The notes below the pieces were generated by a model. The model did not search any database. It was not told the DNA's origin and saw only the letters and a program-made list of their open reading frames with translations. A stretch of DNA of 64,000 bases from Vesta saturnalis (Eukaryota; Arthropoda; Insecta; Coleoptera; Lampyridae). Position numbers and translations under genes: made by a program. The stretch is taken from positions 2,501-66,500 of the forward strand of contig JARFJB010000530.1 of the NCBI GenBank assembly GCA_036346205.1, written 5' to 3'. Each line of letters opens with the position of its first letter. Position 1 is the first letter of the stretch. Positions 13,474 through 25,487 of the stretch are shown in pieces.

Positions 13474-15856
13474 CCTTGGGTAATACCGCCCACCTAACTT
13501 ATTGCTGTTGTCGAAAGAAAAAAATGGGTTTAAACAGAAAATTTAAAAACAACTTTCAAACTAATACTTTATTCTTTGATAACCTTTCAACAGAATTAAA
13601 AAAAAACTTTATTTAATACAATTCCGCCCATATGGTCTGAAATGTCGCCCACAATAGAGAAACTATGGCGAACAGTCTGGACACTGAAAGTCTTCTAAAT
13701 CTTCAATCGTTAGACCGACACAATCCTCATGCACCCAGGTTTTGCATTGTGAACATTGTCTCATGTCATGCTGGTAATCTTCATGACATATGGAACATAG
13801 CCAACTTTCTTTGCAGGTCTTATTTTTCTGTTTCTTGGATGTGACACGATCCTTACCAAATAAGTCCCTTTTAGTAATTGCGCCTTGTAGTTAATGGCTT
13901 TTTCTTGGCTTTACAGTTTTTTTTGCAAAATCTGGTGTTGGAATACAAGTGCCAAATGTGGAGGAGTCATTAGAAACTTTAGTAGCAATTGGTTCATTGG
14001 GTTTGATTATTGTAACATCTAATATTTTTGTCTGGTTATTCGGTATTGTATTGATATGGAGTTGAGGAGAATCATCTTGCTGTTTAGGAGAATCAATCTT
14101 GTTTATAAGGAAACTCAGAGGAAGATCATCATCAGAAGACTCTACTTCTTTATTTATCGGTGAAGATTGAGGATAGTTTTCCCACTTGGAACAACCGGGC
14201 CTCGAAAGAAGTGTAGAAGACGCCTGAACTTGATCAGTTTTGTTTCTGATAGAACTCAGAGGAAGATTGTCGTCATCATGAGAATCTACTTTTCGATTGG
14301 TCAGCAAAGATGGTGCATAGGCAAACTCTGGAATAACCGACGGATCAAATGGATAAATGCCAGTAGATTTAAATCCGTTTTGAATAGTAGACATTGTTAG
14401 AGCCTTTTGCCAAACAGGTTGAAATACTTTTCCAAAGTGACTTTTTGTAAGCCTTCTGTTTGCGGAAGGATTCTGTTCCCAATATTTGAGCAACTCGCTG
14501 TCCCAGTAGTGTTCAAATGATCTAAAGACGGCTTTATCCAGTGGTTGTAGCTCGTGAGTTGTGTTTGAAGGTAGACACAAAATAAACACATCGTAGCTTT
14601 CCGCTAGATCACAGACAGCTATGTCCATATGGTAAGATGCACCATCGAGAATCAGTAGCACAGATCCAGCTGGCTTGAATTTTGCAAAATGAGATAAGAA
14701 ATAACTCCTTTGTCATACTGCCCTTATTAGCCATTTCTACGACAGATCCTAGAGGTAAGTTATCACCGAATGTGTCTTGTTTTCTCATCCCTTTGTAAAT
14801 TACCATCGGAGGATTGATTGTCCTGTAGCGCTTACATGCAACAACTGTTACATTCTCTGCATGCTCATTAGAAATGAGATGAACACGCTTTGAGCCCTTT
14901 GCAGCTAAAACAGACTGTGAATGGTGTAGTGTAAGCCGGCAACCTTTTCATCTAAATTGAAAATTTTGTGTGGGGAGTTTTAACATCAATTGGTCCATAA
15001 TATTTGAGAGCTTGGTAAAGTAATCTTTAAAAATAAAGGGTTTAATTTTTGCGCCCTTGCCCAGTTCATTGCTTGAGACTTTCGTTTAGAAAGTTCAGGG
15101 TGTCTTCGCATGAAAGCTTTATACCAGCTATAACCTGCCATTTCATTTTGGTGTAAGCGGAACTCCCATATTAGAAAGCCTTACTATGCGATCAGAAAGT
15201 TCCTGTTCTTGTGCACTTGTCAAAACAGGTTTTCTACCGAGTCGTCTTTCACATACTACCATTTTTTAGATGATCACGCAACGTGGTTCGTGGAATTCCA
15301 CAATTTTTTTCTACATACCTTTGACTTCTACCTTGCTTAAGTAACCTGAGCGCTTCTTCCATCATTTCTGTAGTCCAATTGGCTCTAATACCCCTGCATT
15401 TTTTACCCATTTTGCTGAAAAACGGTTGAATTTACAATTTGCGTAATTTACAACACAAGACCGAAATATCGGCCATGCTGGGCGGTATTTCTGTCTATAC
15501 ACATTCCTGATTTAGAGGTTATTTTTTCACGTTGTGCATTACAAACAAACAAATAAGTATAGTCATTATTGTCAATTAGCTTGCATACATCTGTATGATA
15601 TATTAATTACCTCAGGAAACAATTTTACACCTCGAAAAACCTTAAGATACAAATTGGTGAACTTATAAGAGACGTTTAAGTGAACACCTGTTGCCGGTTG
15701 CCACTAAACTACGCATATTTCATCAGCACCCTTGTATTGGTCATAACCCAGGCGGTATTTCAAACTAGTTCTCGCATTGGCTGACAGCAATGGAGCAACC
15801 AGGCGCCAAATTTAAAAGCTGGCGATATTTCAGTCCGGGCGGTATTACCCTAAGGC

Positions 15857-15860
<4 letters not shown>
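13472..15860 (-). mobile_element. pogo-like (Tc1/mariner superfamily) DNA transposon
   Basis: The element sits in a (TA)n tract with TA on both sides. Its ends are imperfect inverted repeats: left AGCCTTGGGTAATACCGCCC, right (reverse complement) AGGTGCCTTAGGGTAATACC followed by GCCC. Related subterminal motifs of the GGCGGTATTTC type recur near 13620-13655, 15476-15500, 15750-15765 and 15822-15850 and could be transposase-binding sites. One transposase gene with psq helix-turn-helix, DDE domain and PHD-like finger occupies most of it. Frameshifts make the copy non-autonomous. Confidence 0.88.
13663..15410 (-). pseudogene. pogo/Tigger-like transposase with C-terminal PHD-type finger
   Basis: Start chosen at 15410 (MGKKCRGIRANW), which opens a psq-type helix-turn-helix (NWTTEMMEEALRLLKQGRSQ, then IPRTTLRDHL). 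The DDE_1 domain is spread over several frames: GSKRVHLISNEHAENVTVVA near 14900-14830, then LLILDGASYH and LPSNTTHELQPLD in the frame 14661-13891. These contain two of the expected acidic catalytic positions. The end, in another frame (13895-13663), encodes a Cys4-His-Cys3 PHD-type pattern: CSICHED, QCSQC, WVHEDCVG, CPDC. Frameshifts near 15250, 14950, 14680 and 13890 break it. Insect pogo-like transposases are known to carry such fingers; a chromatin-reading role is only inference. Confidence 0.85.
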
Positions 15861-15915
<55 letters not shown>

Positions 15916-16382
15916 CAAAATTTATTCTTTTTTAATTTCTTTAGATTCTAATATAATTAAATAATATTAAATTAATCAGCCAGGCAAAACTCAAGTTCAT
16001 TAATGTCCATTTTCAATTTTCAATTTAATTCGAATTTTGCATATCCATTAGCAGTAAGTTTACTTTTTTCTTATTATTATTTTTATATTCAACAATTACT
16101 TATGCAAAACTTATAGCTCCTGGAGAAGAGTGTAAAAATTAACGAAAGCTTGAGTAGTTTAAAAGAATAAATAATTAATCGATCGGATCCTCGAAAAGAT
16201 ACAATATTGTGTAGGAAATACGATCTTTATAATAAATCTACTAGAGAAATTGATTAACATTGTTATTCATTAGCACTAAATTTTCTTCTTTCTTGTTACT
16301 TTTATATTCAACAGTTAATTACCCAAGCCTTATAGCTCCTGAAGAAGTGTATAAAAATTAACAAAGCTTCAGTCGCTTAACA

Positions 16383-16448
<66 letters not shown>

Positions 16449-16737
16449 TTTCTATTTGTAATAGTAAATCTGATATTGGTTATTTAAGCAAAATTTATTC
16501 TTTTTTAATTTCTTTAGATTCTAATATAATTAAATAATATTAAATTAATCAGCCAGGCAAAATTCAAGTTCATTAATGTCCATTTTCAATTTTCAACTTA
16601 ACTCGAATTTTGCATATCCATTAGCAGTAAGTTTACTTTTTTCTTATTATTATTTTTATATTCAACAATTATTTTATGCAAATCTTATAGCTCCTGGAGA
16701 AGAGTGTAAAAATTAACGGAACCTTGAGTAGTGTAAA

Positions 16738-16801
<64 letters not shown>

Positions 16802-16956
16802 GTTCTTTATAATAAATCTACTAGTGAAATTGATTAACATTTTTATTCATTAGCAGTAAATTTTCTTCTTTCTTGTTACTTTTATATTCAACAGTTAATT
16901 ACCCAAGCCTTATAGCTCCTGAAGAAGTGTATAAAAATTAACAAAGCTTCAGTCTT

Positions 16957-17022
<66 letters not shown>

Positions 17023-17203
17023 CTATTTGTAATAGTAAATCTGATATTGGTAATTTAAGCAAAATTTATTCTTTTTAATTTCTTTAGACTCTAGTATAAT
17101 TAAATAATATTAAATTAATCAGCCAGGCAAAATTCAAGTTCATTAATGTCCATTTTCAATTTTCAACTTAACTCGAATTTTGCATATCCATTAGCAGTAA
17201 GTT
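15861..17203 (+). repeat. Satellite block 2: units A and B with (TA)n
   Basis: Order: TA 15861-15914, A 15915-16223, B 16225-16384, TA 16385-16440, A 16441-16738, TA 16739-16799, B 16800-16958, TA 16959-17018, A 17019-17203, cut by a Gypsy element. The first A copy passes straight into B without a TA tract at 16224, inside the word ACGATC, suggesting recombination between units. The second A copy lacks its usual tail. Confidence 0.88.
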
Positions 17204-19018
17204 TATAACACCCTTTTTATAAGGGAATTATGAGAAAAGAAAATTTTAATGTTTTTTAAATTTTGTATACCATTTTTTATGCTTTATGCTCAATTCGGAA
17301 ACTGGTGGTGAGTTTAACACAGTTTACAACAACCTCAATTTAAAACAGGCATAAATTTTATAAATTAATATGTTTAAACAAAAGAAATAAAAATTATACT
17401 TTAAAACTCAACTAAAGAATATATATTTGAAACTTTCTGCTTCTCTGGATAGGCAACTCTGGACCCTGGTGTATGGTGGGTTGCTGCTCTACCGGTGTCG
17501 AAATTGTACTGTAATTAGAAGAATTAATAGTTTATATACCCCCAACGTTTACTCTCTAATAAACAGGGGTTGTTTATTAGTGCTCTTTGTTAATTAACAG
17601 TGGAATAATTATTTTAAATTATTAATTATAATTTTTGAATGAAAGAAAAAATCTATTATAGGGGGCTTCGTTACCGGCCTGATATTGTAGAATGGCAGAC
17701 GTTGTTTATCAGTGTTTAAAACAAATTATTTTAATCTTTTTAGTTAAATTAGGGGCCTTAGTTAGTGATGATAGAGTAATCCTATCTTTTACCAATATGC
17801 CTTACGGGCCTGGATCTGGATATGAAAGAAGGGGTTATGCTTTGGTAAAAATGATCGAAGTCAATACGGTCGATTTCCCTTTACAGGTGAGTGTTGATAA
17901 ATTTTGAATATTTACTTCTTTATATGAAAAGATTGAATTCGTAATTAATGGCTTATTTGGGCCTTAAAATGATATTCTGGAATGGTATTATTCTTTAACT
18001 CGACTTAATTAAGCTTCGTTAAGTAAAATGTAAGAACTTTTAATTGTGAAAATCGTAATAATTTGCATTAACGGAAAAGCTCAAAGATTGTATTTAAAAT
18101 GGTTAAACTTTTGCACGTGTTTTAATATAATGGAATTTTACCCATTGACTTTTCTTTGTGAATACAATGTAATTTTTATTATCTTTTACTTTTCTTTGTG
18201 AATACAATGCAATTTTTATTATCATATCAAAATTGATTATAGAAATCTTGTCTCTATTCAGGATTTGTTGATAATGTAAATTAAACAAGATTTTATATAA
18301 AAAATGAAACTTAATCAGGAATTAAAATAAAAATGATTTTCTGGTATGATTACAGGAAATAAATTAATATGTGTTTGGGGTTTTTGTAACGTGTAGTGTG
18401 TATACAAAGTCAGGTTAGGGAGCGTCTTTGGCTTTCGCCTAGAAGCTGGGGAAGTCGAACTAGACGGTTTACACCGGTGAGTTCGAGGTGTTTTTGTTTG
18501 TCAGCGGCTTGTCGCCGTTAACGGGTTGGAATTAAGGCTACTCTACGTCACTTGAGTAACGCTTGTAGGGGAGGTTTAACAACAAAACAAAAACGCACGG
18601 TTCTAAAACCTGTGAAGATGTTTGTATGTTAAGGTACCAGGAAGCGGCGTGTAATTTGAGTGTATGTATCGTTCCCAATGTTTTACACCAGGAGGCGACG
18701 TGTACTGTGTGTGTATGTAAGTTAGATTCAGGTGTAAAAGGAGCTGGTGTTTGGTTTTTTCCAATTTATAAGAAAGGATCAGATCTGGTTTTCTCTAGGA
18801 GAAGTGGATCAGGTGAAGTGAAGTGGTTTAGGACTGCGGTCGTTTTATAAGGATTGGGTTAGGTGGAAGGAGAATTATTACAAATTTTGGTTTTGGGAGT
18901 TGGATTTTGGTGGGAAAGGTGCGCAATTGACGGAATTTGAACATTACAGGAATGCAATTGCGGGATAATAGGATTTAATTAAGGGAAGTTAATTAAGATA
19001 AGGATCTGGATCGTTACA
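17204..19018 (-). repeat. 3' LTR of the Gypsy element
   Basis: In plus orientation it runs from TATAACACCC to GGATCGTTACA, so the element-sense LTR starts TGTAACGATCC and ends GGGTGTTATA. It matches 21910-25487 once the nested solo LTR is removed. A 41-bp tandem pair (TTTCTTTGTGAATACAAT) lies at about 18150-18225. Both LTR copies contain an antisense frame of about 65-71 codons (17692-17907 here), conserved between the pair. Compared with the other LTR, this one has 28 extra bases near 17662-17690. Confidence 0.85.
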
Positions 19019-19046
19019 TACCATCCCTACCGGGCGGAAGTAGGTG

Positions 19047-20100
19047 CTACATTTCGGGTAGGCTGGTTGGTAGGAGTCCCATTTCCTGGGCCGCATCTCT
19101 CCTCATTCTTATACACTGTCCATTTGGCAGCTTTATCCGGACTCTTTGTTTGTTTCGGGTGGCTCTCCACCCGGTTCTGTGCGGGACCGCCAGGGCTGGT
19201 AGTGGTGTGGTGGGTTCCGGAAGATGGAGTCCCACTGTCCCATCTTCTTCCATCTTTGTTAGGATGTTTACCTCCGGTCCAGGTGTTTCTGTTGGCTCTT
19301 CCAGCTCTAATTGTTCCAACTCTTGGAATAATTTCTTCAGAGGAGAAGGCGTCTTCGGGGTCAGTGGTAGGCCTGCACGGTTTGTCTTCACCGGGGACAT
19401 CTCCCAAGGATAGGGACTGGAGGCTTTAGATGGTATTGGGGAGTATGGTTCAGGTGAGGGGGGTCGGTCGGGTTTAGGATCTCTATATGGACTTAGGAGG
19501 ATGGGATTGTAGGATAGGAAAGCTTTCGGTAGGTGTTCGGTCCCCGGCTTACGATAGGCGTCGGGCCGCTACGGGTGAATGCGGACTCTTCGCCTACGTC
19601 TGGTGGTTCTTCTTACCTTCTTTTATTGGTCTTACTTCGGGAGGGGGAATCTTTTCTTCCTGCGCATTCGCTTTCAGGTCCTTTATGTGGATTTGGCCTA
19701 TTACTTTCCTGGTGTGTGGATCCTGGAGTTCCACAATTACTGGGGACAAGAATCTTTTGACCCGGAATGGTCCAGTGTATTTCGGGGCGAGTTTTGCTGC
19801 AAAATCTTTTAATTTATTCGATAAAAAATGTGACTTACGTAAAACTAAATCTCCCAAACGTGGTCTGTAGGGGCGTCTGCGTAAATCATAATGTTTTTCT
19901 GTCTTTCAAATGCATGTGACAGGGAGTCACGGGCGAGTTGTCTTAGCTCTTCCACCCTTTTCATGTGGTCCTGTTGGTCACCAGGCGTCAGGACGGAATT
20001 ATTGGTTTCTTCGTTTCCCCTGGCATGGAGAGTTCCTGGCAGGGTTAATTCTTTTCCATAGGTTAGTACAGCTGGGGAACTTCAAGGGCTGCTGGACTTT
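19047..20100 (-). pseudogene. Integrase C-terminal region of the Gypsy element
   Basis: The minus strand encodes the basic linker (KRVEELRQLARDSLSHAFE, 19970-19900), then in the frame 19857-19594 GDLVLRKSHF and YTGPFRVKRFLSP, a GPF/Y-type module seen at integrase C-termini. A Pro/Glu-rich tail ends near 19047 (LPNGQCIRMRRDAAQE). Upstream of 20100 the frame jumps to RT sequence, so the HHCC finger and DDE core are gone. A frameshift near 19860 separates linker and GPF/Y module. Just downstream, GGTAGGGATGGTA borders the LTR start and may act as the polypurine tract. Confidence 0.78.
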
Positions 20101-20250
20101 TCTATGATGTCATCGGCCAACATTTGGTCTACTTCTTCATTTATTACGGCTTGCATTGCGGGGTTGCGCGGATAGTAACGTTGTTTGATTGGAACGGCTT
20201 CAGGTATTAATGAAATTTTATGTTTTATAGCGGTGGTCCTTCCAGGAACT
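20101..20250 (-). pseudogene. N-terminal stub of Gypsy reverse transcriptase
   Basis: Minus-strand translation reads HKISLIPEAVPIKQRYY and continues to NEEVDQMLADDIIE, the start of a Ty3/Gypsy RT. It then switches to integrase linker sequence at about 20085-20100. The catalytic palm motifs are absent. This is the left edge of the internal deletion. Confidence 0.8.
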
Positions 20251-20800
20251 TAGTTGAATAATTGAATTTCTTTTTCTAGGAATTCGTTAAGTTGTGGGAG
20301 TTGCTCCTCGTGTGGTCCGTGGATTCCTGTTAATTCCGTTGATGTTCCGGTCTGCATGGGTGTCTGGTCTTCAGCTATCTCTATTCTTCTGAGGTTCATC
20401 TGGATGGTTGCCTTGGCTGACTGTAGGAAGTCTAATCCAAGTACGATGTCTCTAGATAAATTCGGTATGTAATATCCGGTTATTTGGTAATTGCGGTCAC
20501 CTAGAACAGCTAAAAATTTAAAAATTCCTTGCGTTTGCGTAACAGAATTATCTGCTAGACGAACGCTATTTTGCCCTAATTTGATAGGATAAATTTGTTT
20601 AGTAATTAATACATTTTTCACCTTACTCCCCAGGTACGTTTTGGAAGCACCGGTGTCAACTAACGCGTTGAATTCTTTGTCAAAGATCTTAAGCGGGATA
20701 AGAAATCGATCATCTGACTGGATTGGATTAATGGTTTCGGTACGTGGTGGTTGGAAAATCATTTTCACCTGTTGTAACCAGGTGTCCCATCCTTCGACTG
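20250..20800 (-). CDS. Gypsy aspartic protease region
   Basis: The open frame 21089-20250 first carries the end of gag and then a retropepsin domain. FNALVDTGASKTYLGS is the active-site loop with catalytic Asp in DTGAS, and DIVLGLDFL near 20445 is the conserved second motif. In Ty3/Gypsy elements this enzyme cleaves the gag-pol polyprotein. The domain is open and its key residues are present, but the surrounding gag and RT are broken, so expression from this copy is doubtful. No separate start codon is needed, since it would be made as part of a polyprotein. Confidence 0.8.
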
Positions 20801-20919
20801 GAAATCGAGGTGGTTTTCGGGTGACAGGGGTTAGAGCCGTGCAGTGTAAAGGTGCCTGTGTAGGTGTAGGTGAAGTATTCAGGGCACTAAACTGGACTTT
20901 ATGTTGTGTATGACTGGAA

Positions 20920-21691
20920 GATATGCAGGGTGCTCTTGGCGGTAGCAGTTCAAACTGTTGTGCCATCTCTAGAAGTTCAGGTAACGTGGTGAAGTCTCTT
21001 TGTCGAATATAAAATTTATACTCTGTTCGTAGATTGTCGTATATCCTTTCTAATTGACTTTCGTTGGACATCCTTCTATATCTACGCACGAGGGTTACTA
21101 TAGCGGTGATGTAATCTGCTGCTTTTTCTTTCGGTCTCTGGAGTCTGTTTCTAATCTCTTCTTCTAATCGGTGATGATACCTGGGTGGAAGAAATTGTAA
21201 CCTGAAACCTCTGACGAAGTCTTCCCAAGTGAGCCATAAAGTTTGTTATTCCGGTACCAAAGAAGTGCGTTATCCTTTAGTAATTCAGGTAATGTTCCTA
21301 GTAACTCTTCGTTTGTAATCTGGTAACAGATTTGTAATTCTTGCAGGCGTTCGAGAAATGATGCTGGATCGCTGTAACCATCAAACTTCAATCCCCATTT
21401 CCGTACACGATCGCATGTTTCTGGCCATCTATTCGTAAGTGGAAAATCGGTGTTAGCTGTGCTAGCCCTGGTCTGGTTTGGATCATCTCTCATCGTGGCA
21501 TTAAGATTTGCTGCTTCCACTGGTGCAGGTATGATACTTGGTCCCTCTCCGGTTCTTATAAATTGCACTATTCTATTCCGGAGTTGTTCTACGTTACCCT
21601 CGGTGATTAAATGAAATTTCTGCAGTTCCTGTATAAGTTCTTCTTTTCGTAATTTGTAAATCCATCCTACCTGGACATCTTCTGTAGCCAT
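20920..21691 (-). pseudogene. Gypsy gag
   Basis: The start at 21691 (MATEDVQVGWIY) leads into a SAP-like helix pair (LRKEELIQELQKFHL). The retrotransposon gag core follows: KWGLKFDGYSDPASFLERL and LLGTLPELLKDNALLWYR. A frameshift near 21165-21190 moves the reading to the frame starting 21089, which holds the rest of the core (QLERIYDNLRTEYKFYI) and TLPELLEMAQQFE. I see no CCHC knuckle. Gag would form the particle shell. The first Met lies about 190 bases inside the primer-binding site, a usual leader length. Confidence 0.78.
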
Positions 21692-21885
21692 TCTAATATG
21701 TTGTATTTTCAGGTGGCTGTCTGGAACAAATGATTAATATTGCTGGAAGAAAGAAAATAAGCTGGAATATCTGTATTATTAGTTTTTGTTTTGTATTCTG
21801 GAAAATTTTCTTTTTGATACACTTACCATGTACCAAATTTGTATGCTGGTGGTTGAGGTGTGTAAACTGTATTTTTTCTCTCGAG

Positions 21886-21903
21886 CCCTGTCGTTAGGCG
21901 CCA
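21886..21903 (-). other. Gypsy primer-binding site
   Basis: On the minus strand, six bases after the 5' LTR end, the sequence TGGCGCCTAACGACAGGG starts with TGGCGCC. This is the form complementary to a tRNA 3' end, and it resembles the tRNA-Lys type used by many insect Gypsy elements. The exact tRNA is not proven here. Confidence 0.7.
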
Positions 21904-21909
21904 CTTTTC

Positions 21910-24900
21910 TATAACACCCTTTTTATAAGGGAATTATGAGAAAAGAAAATTTTAATGTTTTTTAAATTTTGTATACCCTTTTTTATGCTTTATGCTCAAT
22001 TCGGAAACTGGTGGTGAGTTTAACACAGTTTACAACAACCTCAATTTAAAACAGGCATTTATTTTATAAATTAATATGTTTAAACAAAAGAAATAAAAAT
22101 TGTACTTTAAAACTCAACTAAAGAATATATATTTGAAACTTTCTGCTTCACTGGATAGGCAACTCTGGACCCTGGTGTATGGTGGGTTGCTGCTCTACCG
22201 GTCTCGAAATTGTACTGTAATTAGAAGAATTAATAGTTTATATACCCCCAACGTTTACTTTCTAATAAACAGGGGTTGTTTATTAGTGCTCTTTGTTAAT
22301 TAACAGTGGAATAATTATTTTAAATTATTAATTATAATTTTTGAATGAAAGAAAAAATCTATTATAGGGGGTGGCGGACGTTATTTATCAGTGTTTAAAA
22401 CAAATTATTTTAATCTTTTTAGTTAAATTAGGGGCCTTAGTTAGTGATGATAGAGTAATCCTATCTTTTACCAATATGCCTTACGGGCCTGGATCTGGAT
22501 ATGAAAGAAGGGGTTATGCTTTGGTAAAAATGATCGAAGTCAATACGATTTTCCTTTACAGGTGAGTGTTGATAAATTTTGAATATTTACTTCTTTATAT
22601 GAAAAGATTTAATTCGTAATTAATGGCTTATTTGGGCCTTAAAATGATATTCTGGAATGGTATTATTCTTTAACTCGGCTTAATTGAGCTTCGTTAAGTA
22701 AAATGTAAGAACTTTTAATTGTGAAAATCGTAATAATTTGCATTAACGGAAAAGCTCAAAGATTGTATTTCAAATGGTTAAACTTTTGCACGTGTTTTAA
22801 TATAATGGAATTTTACCCTGTAACGAACCGCAAGTCATTACTTCAAAATTTTTTTAATTAATTAATTATTTTACAATCAGCCCTCGTAAAAGAAATGATG
22901 TAAGCTTTCTTAGTATTCAAACACCTGCAAAACTTAATCTAATATTTCTTAGTATTCCATATTACTCAGTCACTTCCATATATTGCTCATTATTTCGTTT
23001 GATTGCACAACAATAATTAATTTGTTTCCACTCCAACGTAGATTTCATAAAACATCGAAAGTTTTATACGTCAGAGTAATCTCCGCCAATTACAAATAGG
23101 ATTCCCCCAAACAGAAGCCGCCACCGCCTACTGAGGGTCCTCTATAAAAACCGCGTCGGGCACCTTAAGAAGATTAGTATTATATCTATCTGTAGATCTG
23201 TATCTATCGGTATTTAAAAACGCGCCCCGTAAACGCATCCCGCCGCCGAGAAGTATAGCCGTAACCGTAACCGACCAGCCGCCGTAGTAGAAGAGTTCCG
23301 TCGCGCCACGTGAAAGCATCCCGCCGCCGAGAATTATTTAGTTGGTTTCACCAGCTCCTGTATTAGTTAGTCCGTTTGACTAACTCCGATTCCAGAAGAC
23401 CTGCACGTGACGGTTGCGTTAAAGTAAATCGCTACACACGCTAAACCGACCGAAACCCCCAGAGAGCGACGGGCTAGGTCCCGGAGCAGTCGGGAGTAAA
23501 AACACACGCACCAAAAACCCCAGACCGCCACGGGCAAAAGCCACGAGGTAGTCGGGAGATCACAAACGCAAACACACCAACCCCCAGACCGCTACGGGCA
23601 AAAGCCACGTGGTAGTCGGGAGTATACACCCACCACGCTAACATATACCTGACGACGAGAGCTAAGTAGGACTGTATAGACCTGCAGCTTTCATCAGTTA
23701 CGCTCACTTACATTCTAAACACCTGAATTCACCAGCTCGCTGGAGAAGGACCGAAGTGCTGATAATCACAAATCGAATTAACCGTAGAGTATCCGTCAAA
23801 GACCTGTAGTAGAAGGAAACCGTCCACCGATACCCACGCGCTTAGTAAACGAATTTCAAGAAAGCAATCAATTAATTGTTTTCCACCAGCTTATTCCGCA
23901 AGTATAAAAAACCGCCTTTAATAAATACGCGTTTTGTGTGTATACCATTAAGTAACGTCGATTGTATCTACGTGAGATTTCTTTCATTGACATAGAAGAA
24001 ATCACCACCATAAAATTACCGCCCAGTAGATAACGTGCGAATATATTATACAACCAAACGTGTATAATCCGCCTAGTCTAAATTTAATGCAAAAGTAAAC
24101 CTCTGAAGAAGTCATATTTTCAAGCATAATACATCGCGAAAGTAAATTACTTCACGAAGCATACGCGCTTGTCCGTCTTCCCGAAATTACTAAAGGTAAA
24201 GAGCCACACGCACTTAGACCGGTACAACCGTCATGCGTACCACAAGTGAACTCGGGATATCGATTTTCACTAGTGACCTAGATTCGCGCAACCCTCGTTT
24301 TGAATAACCAGTAGTTTGTTTATAAATTCTTTTCTTTTATAAACAGGGCCGTATCCAGCCTAAATAATTAATTAAACATTACGTTAATAATCATTTAAAT
24401 ATTACGGTCATTATTGAGTGCAACTAGGGAGCATTAAAATCTATTTTACAGAAACGACTTCGACAAGAATAAGCGGACGCATTGAGCGAGTGGAAGGAAG
24501 GACGCCCCCGACGCCGCCGTCTCCAGCAGAACGTCCAGTTGTTTGTTATTATTACGTTTAGGTTAGTTGATTTAGAATAAGCATATATATATTAAATTTG
24601 TAAATATAGGAAAATATATTATTTTAAACCATTTTATTTTAATTATTTTATGTGGACAGTGTAGAGCTAAGATTAAAGATACCGACGAACCCACACCCCT
24701 CTTTAGTTTAGAATATAAAGACCGATTGCAGTTTAGCCGCGGCAAATATAAAAATTGTAAAAAAGGACCTTACAACCCATTGACTTTTCTTTGTGAATAC
24801 AATGTAATTTTTATTATCTTTTACTTTTCTTTGTGAATACAATGCAATTTTTATTATCATATCAAAATTGATTATAGAAATCTTGTCTCTATTCAGGATT

Positions 24901-25487
24901 TGTTGATAATGTAAATTAAACAGGATTTTATATAAAAAATGAAACTTAATCAGGAATTAAAATAAAAATGATTTTCTGGTATGATTACAGGAAATAAATT
25001 AATATGTGTTTGGGGTTTTTGTAACGTGTAGTGTGTATACAAAGTCAGGTTAGGGAGCGTCTTTGGCTTTCGCCTAGAAGCTGGGGAAGTCGAACTAAAC
25101 GGTTTACACCGGTGAGTTCGAGGAAAATGGTGTTTTTGTTTGTCAGCGGCTTGTCGCCGTTAACGGGTTGGAATTAAGTCTACTCTACGTCACTTGAGTA
25201 ACGCTTGTAGGGAGGTTTAACAACAAAACAAAAACGCACGGTTCTAAAACCTGTGAAGATGTTTGTATGTTAAGGTACCAGGAAGCGGCGTGTAATTTGA
25301 GTGTATGTATCGTTCCCAATGTTTTACACCAGGAGGCGACGTGTACTGTGTGTGTATGTAAGTTAGATTCAGGTGTAAAAGGAGCTGGTGTTTGGTTTTT
25401 TCCAATTTATAAGAAAGGATCAGGTCTGGTTTTCTCTAGGAGAAGTGGATCAGGTGAAGTGAAGTTTTTTAGGACTGCGGTCATTTT
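21910..25487 (-). repeat. 5' LTR of the Gypsy element, interrupted by a solo LTR
   Basis: It starts TATAACACCC in plus orientation like the left LTR and follows it up to 22818. There a second LTR is inserted. It resumes at 24775 (ACCCATTGACTTTTC) and stops matching at about 25487, roughly 165 bases short of the expected end. Part of the missing end appears in inverted orientation at 25618-25730. The antisense frame seen in the left LTR is present at 22371-22565. Confidence 0.85.
22819..24774. mobile_element. Solo LTR nested in the Gypsy 5' LTR
   Basis: A 1956-bp segment starting TGTAACGAACCG and ending GGACCTTACA (TG...CA) is flanked by the 4-bp duplication ACCC (22815-22818 and 24775-24778). 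The uninterrupted sequence is seen in the left LTR at about 18140. No coding region is inside, so it is a solo LTR left after recombination between two LTRs. It is GC-richer than its surroundings and contains three tandem copies of a 61-64-bp unit from 23457 (starts 23457, 23518, 23582), and a repeated GCATCCCGCCGCCGAGAA at about 23237 and 23317. Orientation cannot be decided; superfamily Ty3/Gypsy is suggested by the 4-bp duplication. Confidence 0.85.

Larger units (their letters stand above)
17204..25487 (-). mobile_element. Ty3/Gypsy LTR retrotransposon with pol largely deleted
   Basis: The element lies on the minus strand: 5' LTR at the right (from 25487 down to 21910), primer-binding site, gag, protease, a stub of RT, then directly the integrase C-terminus and the 3' LTR (19018-17204). 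Most of RT, all of RNase H and the integrase core are absent, and frameshifts lie elsewhere, so it is non-autonomous. The left flank is satellite unit A (...GCAGTAAGTT). The right flank also contains unit A but in inverted orientation, because of a rearrangement at 25484. Restoring that inversion on paper gives AAGTTT-type sequence at both ends, consistent with a short target duplication. The LTRs differ at scattered sites and one 28-base gap, so the insertion is not brand new. Confidence 0.85.

Noticed and set aside
18626..18850. 74-codon frame in the LTR, repeated at 25267
   Set aside because: Present in both LTRs simply because they are copies; Cys/Val-rich reading with no domain. Kept only as part of the LTR.
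19067..19870. Plus-strand open frames over the integrase end (120 and 127 codons)
   Set aside because: They are antisense shadows of the minus-strand Gypsy pol region, which explains the sequence better.
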